From positions 1 to 23,127 of the forward strand of contig SPJV01000145.1 in the NCBI GenBank assembly GCA_006844765.1: DNA of 23,127 nt. The letters run 5' to 3'. This document shows positions 8,358-15,726 of this stretch, piece by piece. The notes beneath the pieces were generated by a model that saw nothing but the letters and a program-made list of their open reading frames with translations, had not been told where the DNA came from and searched no databases. Source of the DNA: Alphaproteobacteria bacterium. GTDB taxonomy: Bacteria; Pseudomonadota; Alphaproteobacteria; UBA8366; Aestuariispiraceae. Each line of letters starts with the position of its first letter. The stretch's first letter is position 1. The translations under genes and the position numbers were made by a program.

Positions 8358-9650
8358 TTAGTAGCGATAATGTTCCGGCTTGAACGGTCCTTCGACTGTA
8401 ACGCCGATATAGGATGCCTGCTTGTCGCTGAGCGTGGTTAAGATCGCGCCCACTTTCGCAAGGTGAAGTGCGGCAACCTTTTCATCCAGATGCTTCGGCA
8501 GAACATAAACTTTCCGCTCGTAAGCCTGCGCATTCGTCCAAAGTTCGATCTGCGCCAAGACTTGGTTGGTGAAGCTCGCGGACATAACAAAACTTGGGTG
8601 CCCTGTCGCGCAGCCAAGGTTTACCAACCGGCCTTCGGCCAACAAGATCATCTTTTTACCATCAGGGAACTTAATCTCATCGACCTGCGGTTTGATGCTG
8701 TCCCATTCGAAGTTACGCAAACCCTCAACTTGGATTTCGCTATCGAAGTGGCCGATATTGCAGACAATCGAGCGATCTTTCATCGCCCGCATGTGGTCAA
8801 CAGTGATGATGTCAACATTGCCGGTCGCCGTGACGAAAATGTCACCGCGGGTAGCAGCGTCTTCCATCGTGGTAACCTCATAGCCTTCCATCGCGGCTTG
8901 CAATGCACAGATCGGATCCGCTTCGGTAACGAGCACACGGCAGCCAGCGGTACGAAGGCTTTCAGCTGACCCTTTACCAACGTCACCGAAACCGGCCACG
9001 ACCGCGACTTTACCCGCCATCATGACATCCGTGGCCCGGCGAATTGCATCGACCAGACTTTCACGGCAACCGTATTTGTTATCGAACTTCGACTTGGTCA
9101 CCGAGTCATTCACATTAATGGCTGGAACCTTAAGCGTCCCTTCCTTCTCCATTTCATAGAGCCGGTGTACACCCGTCGTTGTTTCTTCCGAGAGACCACG
9201 CACATCGTCCAACAAGCCCGGGAAATTCTCATGCATCCGGATTGTCAGGTCGCCCCCGTCATCCAGGATCATGTTCGGGACCCAACCATCCGGGCCTTCG
9301 ATTGTCATATCGATTGCCCACCAGAACTCTTCTTCATTCATACCCTTCCAGGCGAAAACCGGTACGCCGGTAGCTGCAATTGCTGCAGCGGCGTGATCCT
9401 GGGTGGAGAAGATGTTACAAGATGACCACCGAACCTCTGCACCAAGCGCCGTCAAGGTTTCGATCAGCACGGCCGTTTGAATGGTCATATGCAGGCAACC
9501 AACAATCCGTGCCCCGGAAAGTGGCTGGCTGGCTCCGAATTCTTCGCGCAACGCCATCAGCCCCGGCATTTCGGTTTCGGCGATCTCAATTTCCTTGCGG
9601 CCCCATTCAGCCAGGGAAATGTCTTTTACTTTGAAGTCGTTATCGGCCAT
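8358..9650 (-). CDS. ahcY: Adenosylhomocysteinase (S-adenosyl-L-homocysteine hydrolase)
   Basis: A complete 430-residue enzyme that hydrolyses S-adenosylhomocysteine to adenosine and homocysteine, so recycling the product of SAM-dependent methylation. Visible landmarks: the substrate region GCLHMTIQTAVL, SSCNIFSTQDHAAAAI at about 76-91, catalytic K186 and D190 in NDSVTKSKFDNKYG, the NAD-binding loop VAGFGDVGKGSAE at 218-230, H301 in CNIGHFDSE, H351 in ATGHPSFVMS and the C-terminal tail GPFKPEHYRY that reaches into the neighbouring subunit's NAD site. The ATG at 9650 has GGAG seven bases upstream. It is transcribed divergently from the OmpA-like gene and followed by its own terminator. I looked for the SAH riboswitch consensus in the leader and did not find it. 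Confidence 0.98.
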   Translation of the reverse strand: MADNDFKVKDISLAEWGRKEIEIAETEMPGLMALREEFGASQPLSGARIVGCLHMTIQTAVLIETLTALGAEVRWSSCNIFSTQDHAAAAIAATGVPVFAWKGMNEEEFWWAIDMTIEGPDGWVPNMILDDGGDLTIRMHENFPGLLDDVRGLSEETTTGVHRLYEMEKEGTLKVPAINVNDSVTKSKFDNKYGCRESLVDAIRRATDVMMAGKVAVVAGFGDVGKGSAESLRTAGCRVLVTEADPICALQAAMEGYEVTTMEDAATRGDIFVTATGNVDIITVDHMRAMKDRSIVCNIGHFDSEIQVEGLRNFEWDSIKPQVDEIKFPDGKKMILLAEGRLVNLGCATGHPSFVMSASFTNQVLAQIELWTNAQAYERKVYVLPKHLDEKVAALHLAKVGAILTTLSDKQASYIGVTVEGPFKPEHYRY

Positions 9651-9746
9651 TCGATATCTCCAAATATGCGGTCGTGAGCCAGTTTTTCGGGCAGAGGTTG
9701 CTACGATTTCACAGTTTTTCCATGCGAATCATTTGCGCAAGCCTCC

Positions 9747-9763
9747 TTAACGGGCGGCGTTAA
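9747..9763. repeat. Perfect inverted repeat in the ahcY leader
   Basis: TTAACG and CGTTAA flank a five-base GGCGG spacer, about 97-113 bases upstream of the ahcY start. It could be an operator or a leader hairpin. It is not followed by a T-run on either strand, so it is not a good terminator. Confidence 0.45.
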
Positions 9764-9904
9764 TAGCAGTCGTCGAGGCCGCAAGCAAGCGAACGCCCCG
9801 CGCTTTCCGAACCGAAATCAATGACCTGAGACTCTTGTAGGGAATCAAAAGTAGAACGAAAAAATGCCATTGATATAGTTACCCGAATACCCCTATCTTA
9901 CAAA

Positions 9905-9925
9905 ATATAGAGTATATCTCTATAT
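9905..9925. promoter_or_regulatory. AT-rich dyad upstream of the OmpA-like gene
   Basis: ATATAGAG and CTCTATAT are perfect 8-base inverted arms around the spacer TATAT, about 90-110 bases before the OmpA-like start. Symmetry and AT-richness suggest a regulator site overlapping a promoter; the regulator is not known. Confidence 0.4.
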
Positions 9926-9942
9926 GTATGCGCAGATATTCG

Positions 9943-9967
9943 GTTCATTTTGACTTAATCAATGAAC
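9943..9967. promoter_or_regulatory. Second dyad upstream of the OmpA-like gene
   Basis: GTTCATT and AATGAAC are 7-base inverted arms separated by 11 bases, centred about 60 bases before the start codon at 10017. Possible operator or leader hairpin. Confidence 0.35.
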
Positions 9968-10016
9968 TAACGAGTTCCTAAAACTACTTTGCGCACAACA
10001 CCGGAAAGATGAACGA

Positions 10017-11168
10017 ATGGCTCGGAAAGCAAAAAGCGGCACTCTATACGGCATAACGGGCGTCGTATCTGCTATAGCACTCAGCACGTCACTGGGTGCA
10101 CAAGATGTCATGGCAGATGAATTTTCGCATTTCCCAACGGGCTATTACATCGGCGCTCAAGGCGGTTATAATATTATTCATAACCCTGACCTGGATGCCA
10201 CTGCGTTCAATGCGGACACGGAAACGTCCGGCGGTGGCGTTGGAACACTGTCTGTCGGTTATCAGTATGACAGCCCGTGGCGTGCAGAGATTGAGGCTGG
10301 ATACCGGACCAACGGCGTTGATGAAGTTACATCAACCCCGGCAAGCGGCGACATTGATGCTTTCACCGCCATGGCGAATATCTTTTATGACTTTGAGGTT
10401 GATGCCTTTTCCCCTTATGTCGGTATCGGCGTTGGTTTGGCTTATCTGAACGCCGACAACATAACACCAGTGAATGGCGGAACGGTCGACCATCACGACT
10501 TCGCCTATGCGGGACAACTCATCCTTGGTGCCGCATACGAGGTTTCGGATAGCGTCGCCTTGACCGGGCAATACACGTTCCTGGCCGCCCCGGATGTGGT
10601 CTTCGATCATTCAGCCGATGACGATGTCGATAGCCAATACTATAGCCATGCCTTCATGCTGGGTCTTCGATATATGTTCGGCGCACCAGAGCCGGAGTAT
10701 CGTGCACATGAGCCGGCGCTCCTGCCACCACCGCCACCGCCGTCTGCTGTCGCATCGGCCGGCGATGAGCTGCCCCCGGAGCCGCCCCCGCCGCCGCCGC
10801 CACTTCCGGAACCTGATCTGGCCGCAGCAGCGCCGGCGGTTAAGAACTTCATCATCTTCTTCGACTGGGATTCTGCGGTCATTACGCCGAATGCGATGTC
10901 GATCCTTTCAGAGGCAGCTGAATACACTTCGGCAGGCAATTTCGCTGTCGTCACCCTGACCGGTCACACAGACACATCCGGGTCACAGACATACAATCAG
11001 GCATTATCAGAACGGCGCGCTGCAGCCGCAAAGATGATCTTGGTCCAACAGGGCGTAACGTCATCATCGATTGAAACAAGCGCGACCGGCGAAAACAATC
11101 TCGCGGTTCCCACCGCTGACGGTGTCAGGGAAGGCCAAAACCGTCGGGTTGAAATCCGGATCGAGTAA
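10017..11168 (+). CDS. OmpA-family outer membrane protein (beta-barrel plus peptidoglycan-binding domain)
   Basis: A 383-residue cell-envelope protein. The N-terminus has a basic start and a hydrophobic stretch, with a likely signal cleavage near residues 28-33. Residues about 41-222 alternate aromatic and polar positions in the pattern of an eight-stranded OmpA-like barrel (GYYIGAQGGYN at the start, FMLGLRYMFG at the end). A proline-rich linker with runs of five to seven Pro (about 236-265) leads to the OmpA C-terminal domain (about 277-383), with GHTDTSGSQTYNQALSERRA holding the diaminopimelate-contact pair D319 and R334. Such proteins tie the outer membrane to peptidoglycan and may form small pores. 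It is monocistronic, with its own terminator 20 bases downstream. Confidence 0.9.
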   Translation: MARKAKSGTLYGITGVVSAIALSTSLGAQDVMADEFSHFPTGYYIGAQGGYNIIHNPDLDATAFNADTETSGGGVGTLSVGYQYDSPWRAEIEAGYRTNGVDEVTSTPASGDIDAFTAMANIFYDFEVDAFSPYVGIGVGLAYLNADNITPVNGGTVDHHDFAYAGQLILGAAYEVSDSVALTGQYTFLAAPDVVFDHSADDDVDSQYYSHAFMLGLRYMFGAPEPEYRAHEPALLPPPPPPSAVASAGDELPPEPPPPPPPLPEPDLAAAAPAVKNFIIFFDWDSAVITPNAMSILSEAAEYTSAGNFAVVTLTGHTDTSGSQTYNQALSERRAAAAKMILVQQGVTSSSIETSATGENNLAVPTADGVREGQNRRVEIRIE

Positions 11169-11187
11169 CGCCTGAATGAGAGTTCAC

Positions 11188-11223
11188 AAAAAAACGGCGC
11201 TAAATATTCAGCGCCGTTTTTTA
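11188..11223 (+). terminator. Intrinsic terminator of the OmpA-like gene, probably bidirectional
   Basis: CGGCGCT and AGCGCCG pair around the AAATATTC loop, with an A-run before and a T-run after, so the hairpin reads as a terminator on both strands. It lies 20 bases after the OmpA-like stop and also faces the convergent gene ending at 11319. Confidence 0.92.
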
Positions 11224-11235
11224 TTTCTGTTTTCC

Positions 11236-11261
11236 GCCATCGTATAGCGCCATCGTATAGC
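11236..11261. repeat. 13-base perfect tandem duplication
   Basis: GCCATCGTATAGC occurs twice head to tail with no spacer in the convergent gap between the OmpA-like gene and the next gene. It is probably a recent slippage duplication rather than a functional site. Confidence 0.8.
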
Positions 11262-11318
11262 GTCTGCATATGACGCAGTGATGTTTGGCGATGCTAAACA
11301 CCGCCAAAAAATCAAATT

Positions 11319-11882
11319 CTATTCCGCAACCAAATCCTTCAAATCGCTTTCAAAGGCAACTTTGTAGGCGGTGCATCCTTGCTCGGTTGTTCTATTATCA
11401 AGCTCTTCTGCGAGAAACGGAACCGCAGAGGCAGCATAGGCGACGGCGACCATTTGCAGGCGGTTATCCGTCGGAGACTGCGCAAGCGTTTCGTGAACAA
11501 CGTGGGAGCGCGTACAAAACCGGTTGCCGGTCAACGCCATGCGCAAGGCGCCTTCGTTAGCGATTGAAGTGAGATAGGTATTCAGCGCGACCTTATAACC
11601 GCCGCCATGGCTATCCACGAAATGCTGTTTGAGACGCTTATTGTGCCCCGTCAAATGGGGATCATATGTCTTCATGAAACTGTTATAGGCATCATGCTCA
11701 CCGCATTGCAAAGCCGCGACCATCAGGTCGGATTGCAGCGTTCGAACAGCCTTGGATACCGAGCCCTCATTCATCGCAGACATTCCGCAGGAATAGGCAG
11801 CGCTCGCCGCCGCGCAACTTAGTCCGACAGCAATAACCGCCCCCTTGGCGAAACGTCCAGCCATACCCGCAAGATGTCCCAT
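11319..11882 (-). CDS. Secreted four-cysteine protein of unknown function
   Basis: A 187-residue protein with a clear signal peptide: a basic N-region, the hydrophobic stretch AVIAVGLSCAAASA and a likely cleavage after residue 28-29. The mature part has four cysteines (C32, C60, C123, C170), consistent with two disulfides in the periplasm, and a mostly helical, otherwise soluble sequence (GGGYKVALNTYLTSIANEG in the middle). I do not recognise the family. The start is either ATG 11888 or ATG 11882; GGGAG is seven bases before the second and too close to the first, so I chose 11882. The open frame continues well upstream but without protein-like character. The gene lies 109 bases downstream of ubiX on the same strand and converges on the OmpA-like gene. 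Confidence 0.75.
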   Translation of the reverse strand: MGHLAGMAGRFAKGAVIAVGLSCAAASAAYSCGMSAMNEGSVSKAVRTLQSDLMVAALQCGEHDAYNSFMKTYDPHLTGHNKRLKQHFVDSHGGGYKVALNTYLTSIANEGALRMALTGNRFCTRSHVVHETLAQSPTDNRLQMVAVAYAASAVPFLAEELDNRTTEQGCTAYKVAFESDLKDLVAE

Positions 11883-11991
11883 CTGCATTCTCCCTTTTCT
11901 TGTTGAGCACAAGATTAACGAGTCGCCACCACCGATCAAGAGGACAGTCCCCAGATTCTCTATTCTATAATCTGCATGACATGAATGAAGG

Positions 11992-12591
11992 TCATTCAGC
12001 CCGAGACGCGGCTTCGGCCGTATCCATTTTCCAACGCCGAACCAAGTCACTGTCCACGTCGAAAAGGTCAAGAACCCGACCAACTGAATGATCGATCATA
12101 TCAGAAATCGTTTCCGGCTTGGCATAGAAGGCAGGGACCGGTGGCGCGATCACGCCGCCCATCTCCGACACAGATAACATGTTCCGTAAATGCGTATTGG
12201 TCAGCGGTGTCTCGCGCACCATCAGAACAAGACGCCGACGCTCTTTCAAGACGACCTCCGCCGAACGCGTTAGAAGCGTTGAGGTCACGCCATTCGCTAT
12301 TTCAGCCAGGCTCTTCATTGAACAGGGGGCAACAATCATCCCATCCGTCGGGAAAGACCCACTGGAGCAAGGCGCACCGATATCGGCCTGTGCATGCACA
12401 TGATCCGCCAGTGCACGGACATCTCGGGCTTTCAGATCTGTCTCATAGGCAAGGGTCATCTCTGCCGCACGGGACATGACCAGATGCGTTTCGACACCCG
12501 CAGCGCGCAAGGCTTCCAAGACACGAATGCCGTAAACGACGCCTGATGCGCCACTGATCCCAACAATTATGCGACGAGGCTGCAGATTCAT
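11992..12591 (-). CDS. ubiX: UbiX flavin prenyltransferase
   Basis: A 199-residue flavoprotein that prenylates FMN with dimethylallyl phosphate to make the prenyl-FMN cofactor of UbiD-type decarboxylases, needed for the decarboxylation step of ubiquinone synthesis. Motifs: VGISGASGVVYG at the N-terminus, the phosphate-binding APCSMKSLAEIANG in the middle and the substrate loop RETPLTNTHLRNML. Length is normal for the family. An in-frame GTG at 12597 is possible, but the ATG at 12591 has AGGG eight bases upstream and is preferred. No ubiD is present in the window. The PAD1-type aromatic decarboxylase accessory role is an alternative reading of the same family. Confidence 0.94.
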   Translation of the reverse strand: MNLQPRRIIVGISGASGVVYGIRVLEALRAAGVETHLVMSRAAEMTLAYETDLKARDVRALADHVHAQADIGAPCSSGSFPTDGMIVAPCSMKSLAEIANGVTSTLLTRSAEVVLKERRRLVLMVRETPLTNTHLRNMLSVSEMGGVIAPPVPAFYAKPETISDMIDHSVGRVLDLFDVDSDLVRRWKMDTAEAASRAE

Positions 12592-12696
12592 CTTCACATC
12601 CCTGCCCGGTGAGGTATCCTGTTGGTTCGGGCATAGGGATCGTTATCACGAAACCTGCACTCGATGAAAGAGGGGCCGGCAATTTCGGCACCATCC

Positions 12697-12712
12697 GGGT
12701 CCGCGCGGACCC
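12697..12712. repeat. 16-base perfect palindrome
   Basis: GGGTCC-GCGC-GGACCC, a fully self-complementary sequence about 106-121 bases upstream of the ubiX start. No T-run follows on either strand. Confidence 0.7.
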
Positions 12713-12729
12713 TTGCATTCCGGCACCCC

Positions 12730-12747
12730 ATCCGCATCCTTGCGGAT
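12730..12747. repeat. Hairpin with 6-base perfect arms
   Basis: ATCCGC and GCGGAT flank ATCCTT. It lies 17 bases from the 16-base palindrome, so the two would form adjacent stems in a ubiX leader transcript or a small RNA. Confidence 0.6.
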
Positions 12748-12996
12748 TGCGATCTACGGGGGGGGCCCGAAAAACAACGGGAAGGCGCGGCGCGCCGGGG
12801 TTGAGGCCCTGGGGATTTCCCCGAACCGCTTGTCGGGCCAAACCGCGAATCTGGCTGAGCCGCACAACTCATTGCTTTAGCCGACGCCGCTTTCCGGGCC
12901 GAACCAACACAGCGGCGCAGGGATTCTCTCCACAATCTCCGAGTCGGAGCCAATCGGGTCCGGCGCAATGTGATAACCAAATGGAGGAACGACCTG

Positions 12997-13161
12997 ATGA
13001 GCACTGACAATCGGATTGTGAGCCTACAAGAAAAACATGCACAACTGCAGTTGAAGCTTAAAAACGAAGAGACCCGCCCGATGCCAGATGAAGTCGCCGT
13101 CCATCAGCTCAAACGTGAGAAGCTCGCGATCAAGGATGAATTGGCGTCCATGGGCGTCTAA
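12997..13161 (+). CDS. YdcH/DUF465-family small protein
   Basis: A 54-residue, highly charged protein. The sequence MSTDNRIVSLQEKHAQLQ, then heptad-like spacing through KLKNEE and ending LKREKLAIKDEL, shows the two-helix hairpin typical of DUF465 (YdcH) proteins. Function of the family is unknown. The ATG at 12997 has GGAGGA eight bases upstream, which decides it over the longer in-frame start at 12970. It is a single gene on the plus strand, divergent from ubiX. Confidence 0.85.
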   Translation: MSTDNRIVSLQEKHAQLQLKLKNEETRPMPDEVAVHQLKREKLAIKDELASMGV

Positions 13162-13243
13162 CCCACCGATATCGGGACCGTTAGATCGGTCTATCTGCTC
13201 AGACTATTTAGGGAACGCTGCTGGCCCGGTGCCTTGTTCATTC

Positions 13244-13287
13244 AAAGCAAGGTATCGTGCCAGCCAAAGCGAGGCATCGTGCCAACG
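13244..13287. repeat. Imperfect 22-base tandem repeat
   Basis: Two adjacent 22-base copies starting AAAGC and sharing ATCGTGCCA match at 18 of 22 positions. They lie in the 253-base gap after the DUF465 gene; the gap otherwise holds two small dyads (13166-13175 and 13176-13191) and no gene that I can support. Confidence 0.65.
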
Positions 13288-13414
13288 CTCCGTCCTTTTT
13301 GGAATGTTCAGCTATAACATTTATCTATCGAGAAAATTGGCTTGGCTTACCTGGGAAGCATTAAGCGGCAGGAAGTAAACGACAAGAAGTAATCCGGGAA
13401 AAGGTCGAAACCAG

Positions 13415-15490
13415 TTACGCAGCCTTGCTGGACGCCGCACCATCGCGCGGCTTTTTCCGGCGATCAACGACCTTATAAATTGGTTGAGGTTCATCAAAAC
13501 CTTTCAATTCAAACCGCCCCGCTTCAGTAAAGGCAAACTTCTTACCCTGACACATGTCGTGTACAACCTTGCTGACCCAGACTTCATCAGCCTCAGTCTT
13601 ACTCAGCACGCGCGCAGCAAGGTTTACCGGTGTTCCAAATACATCGCCGCTTTCATGAATTGGCTCACCGGCGGAGATGCCGACCCGCACCCGGAAGGCC
13701 AGATCCGGCATGGCTGTCGAAAAACGCTTGAAGCCATCCTGCATGGCAAGCGCTGCCTCCACCGACCCACCGACGGTCGGGAATGTCGCCATAATGCCGT
13801 CACCGGTATGTTTAATCTCACGCCCGCCATGGACGGCAAGCGCTTCCCGGCAGATATCATTATGGGCGCGCACAACATTCATCAGCCATTCATCACCCAT
13901 GGTCTGCTGTTTATGAGTTGAATCGGCGATATCGGTAAACATGACCGCAACGAAGCTGTTGGATGCCCCTGCCTGCTGGTCATTCGTAACATCTCCTTTG
14001 CCGGCACCGCCGGCCTGTGCGTCTACCGCTTGCGGGTTGGCACTTCCGGTGGCCGCCTTCGGTGTCTTCCAAAATGCCACCGCCTCAACCATCCCGGACG
14101 ACGCTTTCAAATTCTGACCTACTTTGACACCGGCGCCGCGCCCCTTGGCATACATTTCAAAATAGCGTTGCTCGATCAAATATTCATCGATATTCGCGGC
14201 AAAGCCCATTGCATGCTGCGCTGGGGCCCCAAGCCCTTCAATCCGTTTTGACAGAGCAGCGACGAGCTGAGATTGACCGATCTTGCACCGCCGCCCGAGG
14301 CTTTCCGCCGCGCCGGAAACAAACAAGATCATGCCGAAGCGAAGATAATGGTCGCTCGCCAAGGCAGCGCCGCAAACGGACAGGGCTTCTTTCACCAACC
14401 GATCCAGAGCCGGTTCGAACACGGCCGGGTCGGGTCCGTCATCCACCGCCTTGTTTTCATTTGCGCTCTTGTCTTCTTGCTTCTTCTTACTTTCAACCGG
14501 TTTCGTCGGTTCAGCAGCGACCGGTCCCGTTTCGTCAACATCATCCGGGTCGTCGTCGTCATCGTCATCATCGAAGGCGGAGAAATCAAAACTTGGCAGT
14601 TTCTCGGTCTCGAGTGCCTGCATCGCCGCACGTCGGACGGAAGCGCGTTGTTCATCGCCACCCCCCCCGATATCAGCCGCGGCCGCAGCTGCAGAATTCG
14701 CCGTAGCCGCAATTTCAGCGGCAGCCGCACGCACATCCTGGGCAACACCAGGATTAGGCGCATCATTATCAAGTCGGCGCTTCACCTTCTTCCGCGCATT
14801 CTTCAGCGCTTTTTTTACGAGTGGGATGAAGAAAACAAAGAAACCAAGAGCGCCGGAACCGAGGATTACCACATCATTTACAACGCTGCTGAAAATATAG
14901 CGGTTCGTCGCAAGGAACTCTAAACCTTTATAGGCAACAAACCCAAAGACGACTGACATGACGAGGGAAATAAGTAGGCCCGTCATCAACGGGACCAAGA
15001 GTGCACCAACATCGAACTCTTCAACCTCAACATACTTTGGCTTTGGCGGCTGGCCGCGCATGACCTCCAGGGCTTCCCGCTCAGCCCGCTGGCGCGCATC
15101 CTCTTCGCGTCTTTTCTTAGCCTCTTTAGCGGCATTTGCCGCAGCCGAACCTTCCGGCGCATCCATTACGGCGCGAGATCCGCCACCGCCTCCCCCGCTA
15201 CTGCCACCACCACCGCCACTACTCGGCGCACTGGATTGCCCCGTGATTACGCCGATCGCTGGCTTACCTGTTAGCCGGGGTGAATGATAGATGACGGATT
15301 CGCTACTTTCGCCCGTTGACTGGCTATAGCTTTCCCGAACCACACAGGAACCTTCAAACCCTTGGCTATCCAAGCGTTTGCATTCCTCGACGGATTCATC
15401 ACGTTGATCGAATTTGAAGCGCGCGTGTATATGCCAGCGACCATGCTGGAGGTAATACACCTCATAGGACAAAGACCGACCGGCCGACAT
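13415..15490 (-). CDS. Membrane-bound class III adenylyl cyclase with unusual N-terminal architecture
   Basis: A 691-residue protein. Order: a soluble N-terminal module (1-75, MSAGRSLSYEVYYLQHGRWH), a Gly/Ser linker (88-106), a charged Ala/Glu/Arg helix (115-145), two transmembrane segments (about 161-186 and 203-225), a basic then Ala-rich stretch, an acidic run with eight consecutive Asp (307-314), a helical module (about 354-455) and the cyclase domain (about 512-676). Catalytic residues are present: metal Asp D520 (MFTDIADST) and D564 (HTGDG), purine-selecting K560 and D616 (GDVFGTPVNLAAR), transition-state N623 and R627. The enzyme should make cAMP on the cytoplasmic side. The ATG at 15490 has GGAAG about seven bases upstream. 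It is monocistronic, divergent from the racemase. A run of eight G within codons for residues 275-277 is noted separately. cGMP synthesis cannot be excluded. Confidence 0.9.
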   Translation of the reverse strand: MSAGRSLSYEVYYLQHGRWHIHARFKFDQRDESVEECKRLDSQGFEGSCVVRESYSQSTGESSESVIYHSPRLTGKPAIGVITGQSSAPSSGGGGGSSGGGGGGSRAVMDAPEGSAAANAAKEAKKRREEDARQRAEREALEVMRGQPPKPKYVEVEEFDVGALLVPLMTGLLISLVMSVVFGFVAYKGLEFLATNRYIFSSVVNDVVILGSGALGFFVFFIPLVKKALKNARKKVKRRLDNDAPNPGVAQDVRAAAAEIAATANSAAAAAADIGGGGDEQRASVRRAAMQALETEKLPSFDFSAFDDDDDDDDPDDVDETGPVAAEPTKPVESKKKQEDKSANENKAVDDGPDPAVFEPALDRLVKEALSVCGAALASDHYLRFGMILFVSGAAESLGRRCKIGQSQLVAALSKRIEGLGAPAQHAMGFAANIDEYLIEQRYFEMYAKGRGAGVKVGQNLKASSGMVEAVAFWKTPKAATGSANPQAVDAQAGGAGKGDVTNDQQAGASNSFVAVMFTDIADSTHKQQTMGDEWLMNVVRAHNDICREALAVHGGREIKHTGDGIMATFPTVGGSVEAALAMQDGFKRFSTAMPDLAFRVRVGISAGEPIHESGDVFGTPVNLAARVLSKTEADEVWVSKVVHDMCQGKKFAFTEAGRFELKGFDEPQPIYKVVDRRKKPRDGAASSKAA

Positions 15491-15683
15491 TCCGCACTTC
15501 CTTTACGACAATCCGATAGGCTCGAACCGTGATCCCTCTCATGCAACAAGCGGGCCTGAGTTAAGGGGTTTCTGCCCCAAATCGCACGCCTCACCCTATC
15601 ATTATACCGGATTCGACCCGGAAGTCGTAACCCTTTGTATATCGCTTATATCCATGAAACTAATAATAACTTATAAACAAGTA

Positions 15684-15715
15684 GCGGATTTTCTCCGCAG
15701 CATCCGGTGATCCGG
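15684..15715 (+). promoter_or_regulatory. Leader hairpin and ATCCGG direct repeat before the racemase gene
   Basis: GCGGA-TTTTC-TCCGC forms a small hairpin (15684-15698); just after it ATCCGG occurs twice (15702-15707 and 15710-15715), the second copy touching the GGGAGG ribosome site at 15714-15719. The upstream part of the gap (15600-15680) is AT-rich and probably holds promoters for the racemase and the cyclase. A translational operator is possible. Confidence 0.35.
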
Positions 15716-15726
15716 GAGGTTTAAGT

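Larger units (their letters stand above)
9651..10016. promoter_or_regulatory. Divergent ahcY / ompA-like intergenic region
   Basis: A 366-base gap with no convincing gene. It must hold the promoters of ahcY (leftward) and the OmpA-like gene (rightward). The right half (about 9840-9990) is strikingly AT-rich compared with the genes and carries two dyads; the left half carries one GC-loop dyad, listed separately. I could not pick a convincing pair of -35/-10 boxes by eye. Confidence 0.6.
12592..12996. other. GC-rich, hairpin-dense intergenic region between ubiX and the DUF465 gene
   Basis: A 405-base stretch between divergent genes. Open frames exist on both strands but their translations are rich in Arg, Pro and Ser without any family-like pattern, so I reject them. 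The stretch contains a 16-base perfect palindrome, an ATCCGC/GCGGAT hairpin, a run of eight G (12758-12765), a CGGCGCGCCG palindrome and a GGGGATTTCCCC hairpin. It could be a structured leader of ubiX, a small RNA gene or simply GC-rich spacer; I could not match it to 6S, SRP or tmRNA by eye. Confidence 0.5.

Noticed and set aside
9747..9763. CtrA-type site (TTAA-N7-TTAA)
   Set aside because: The two TTAA elements are nine bases apart rather than seven and the arrangement is a simple inverted repeat.
9651..9780. SAH riboswitch in the ahcY leader
   Set aside because: A weak GGAGG-plus-GCGCAA stretch is present, but the conserved core of the SAH riboswitch and its pairing were not found; a covariance-model search would decide.
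12609..13007. Open frames on both strands of the ubiX-DUF465 gap
   Set aside because: The proteins are Arg/Pro/Ser-rich without any recognisable motif, and one would overlap the DUF465 start and its ribosome site.
15180..15235. Short repeats resembling a CRISPR or satellite array
   Set aside because: They are codons of the Gly/Ser linker of the cyclase, in frame and without unique spacers.
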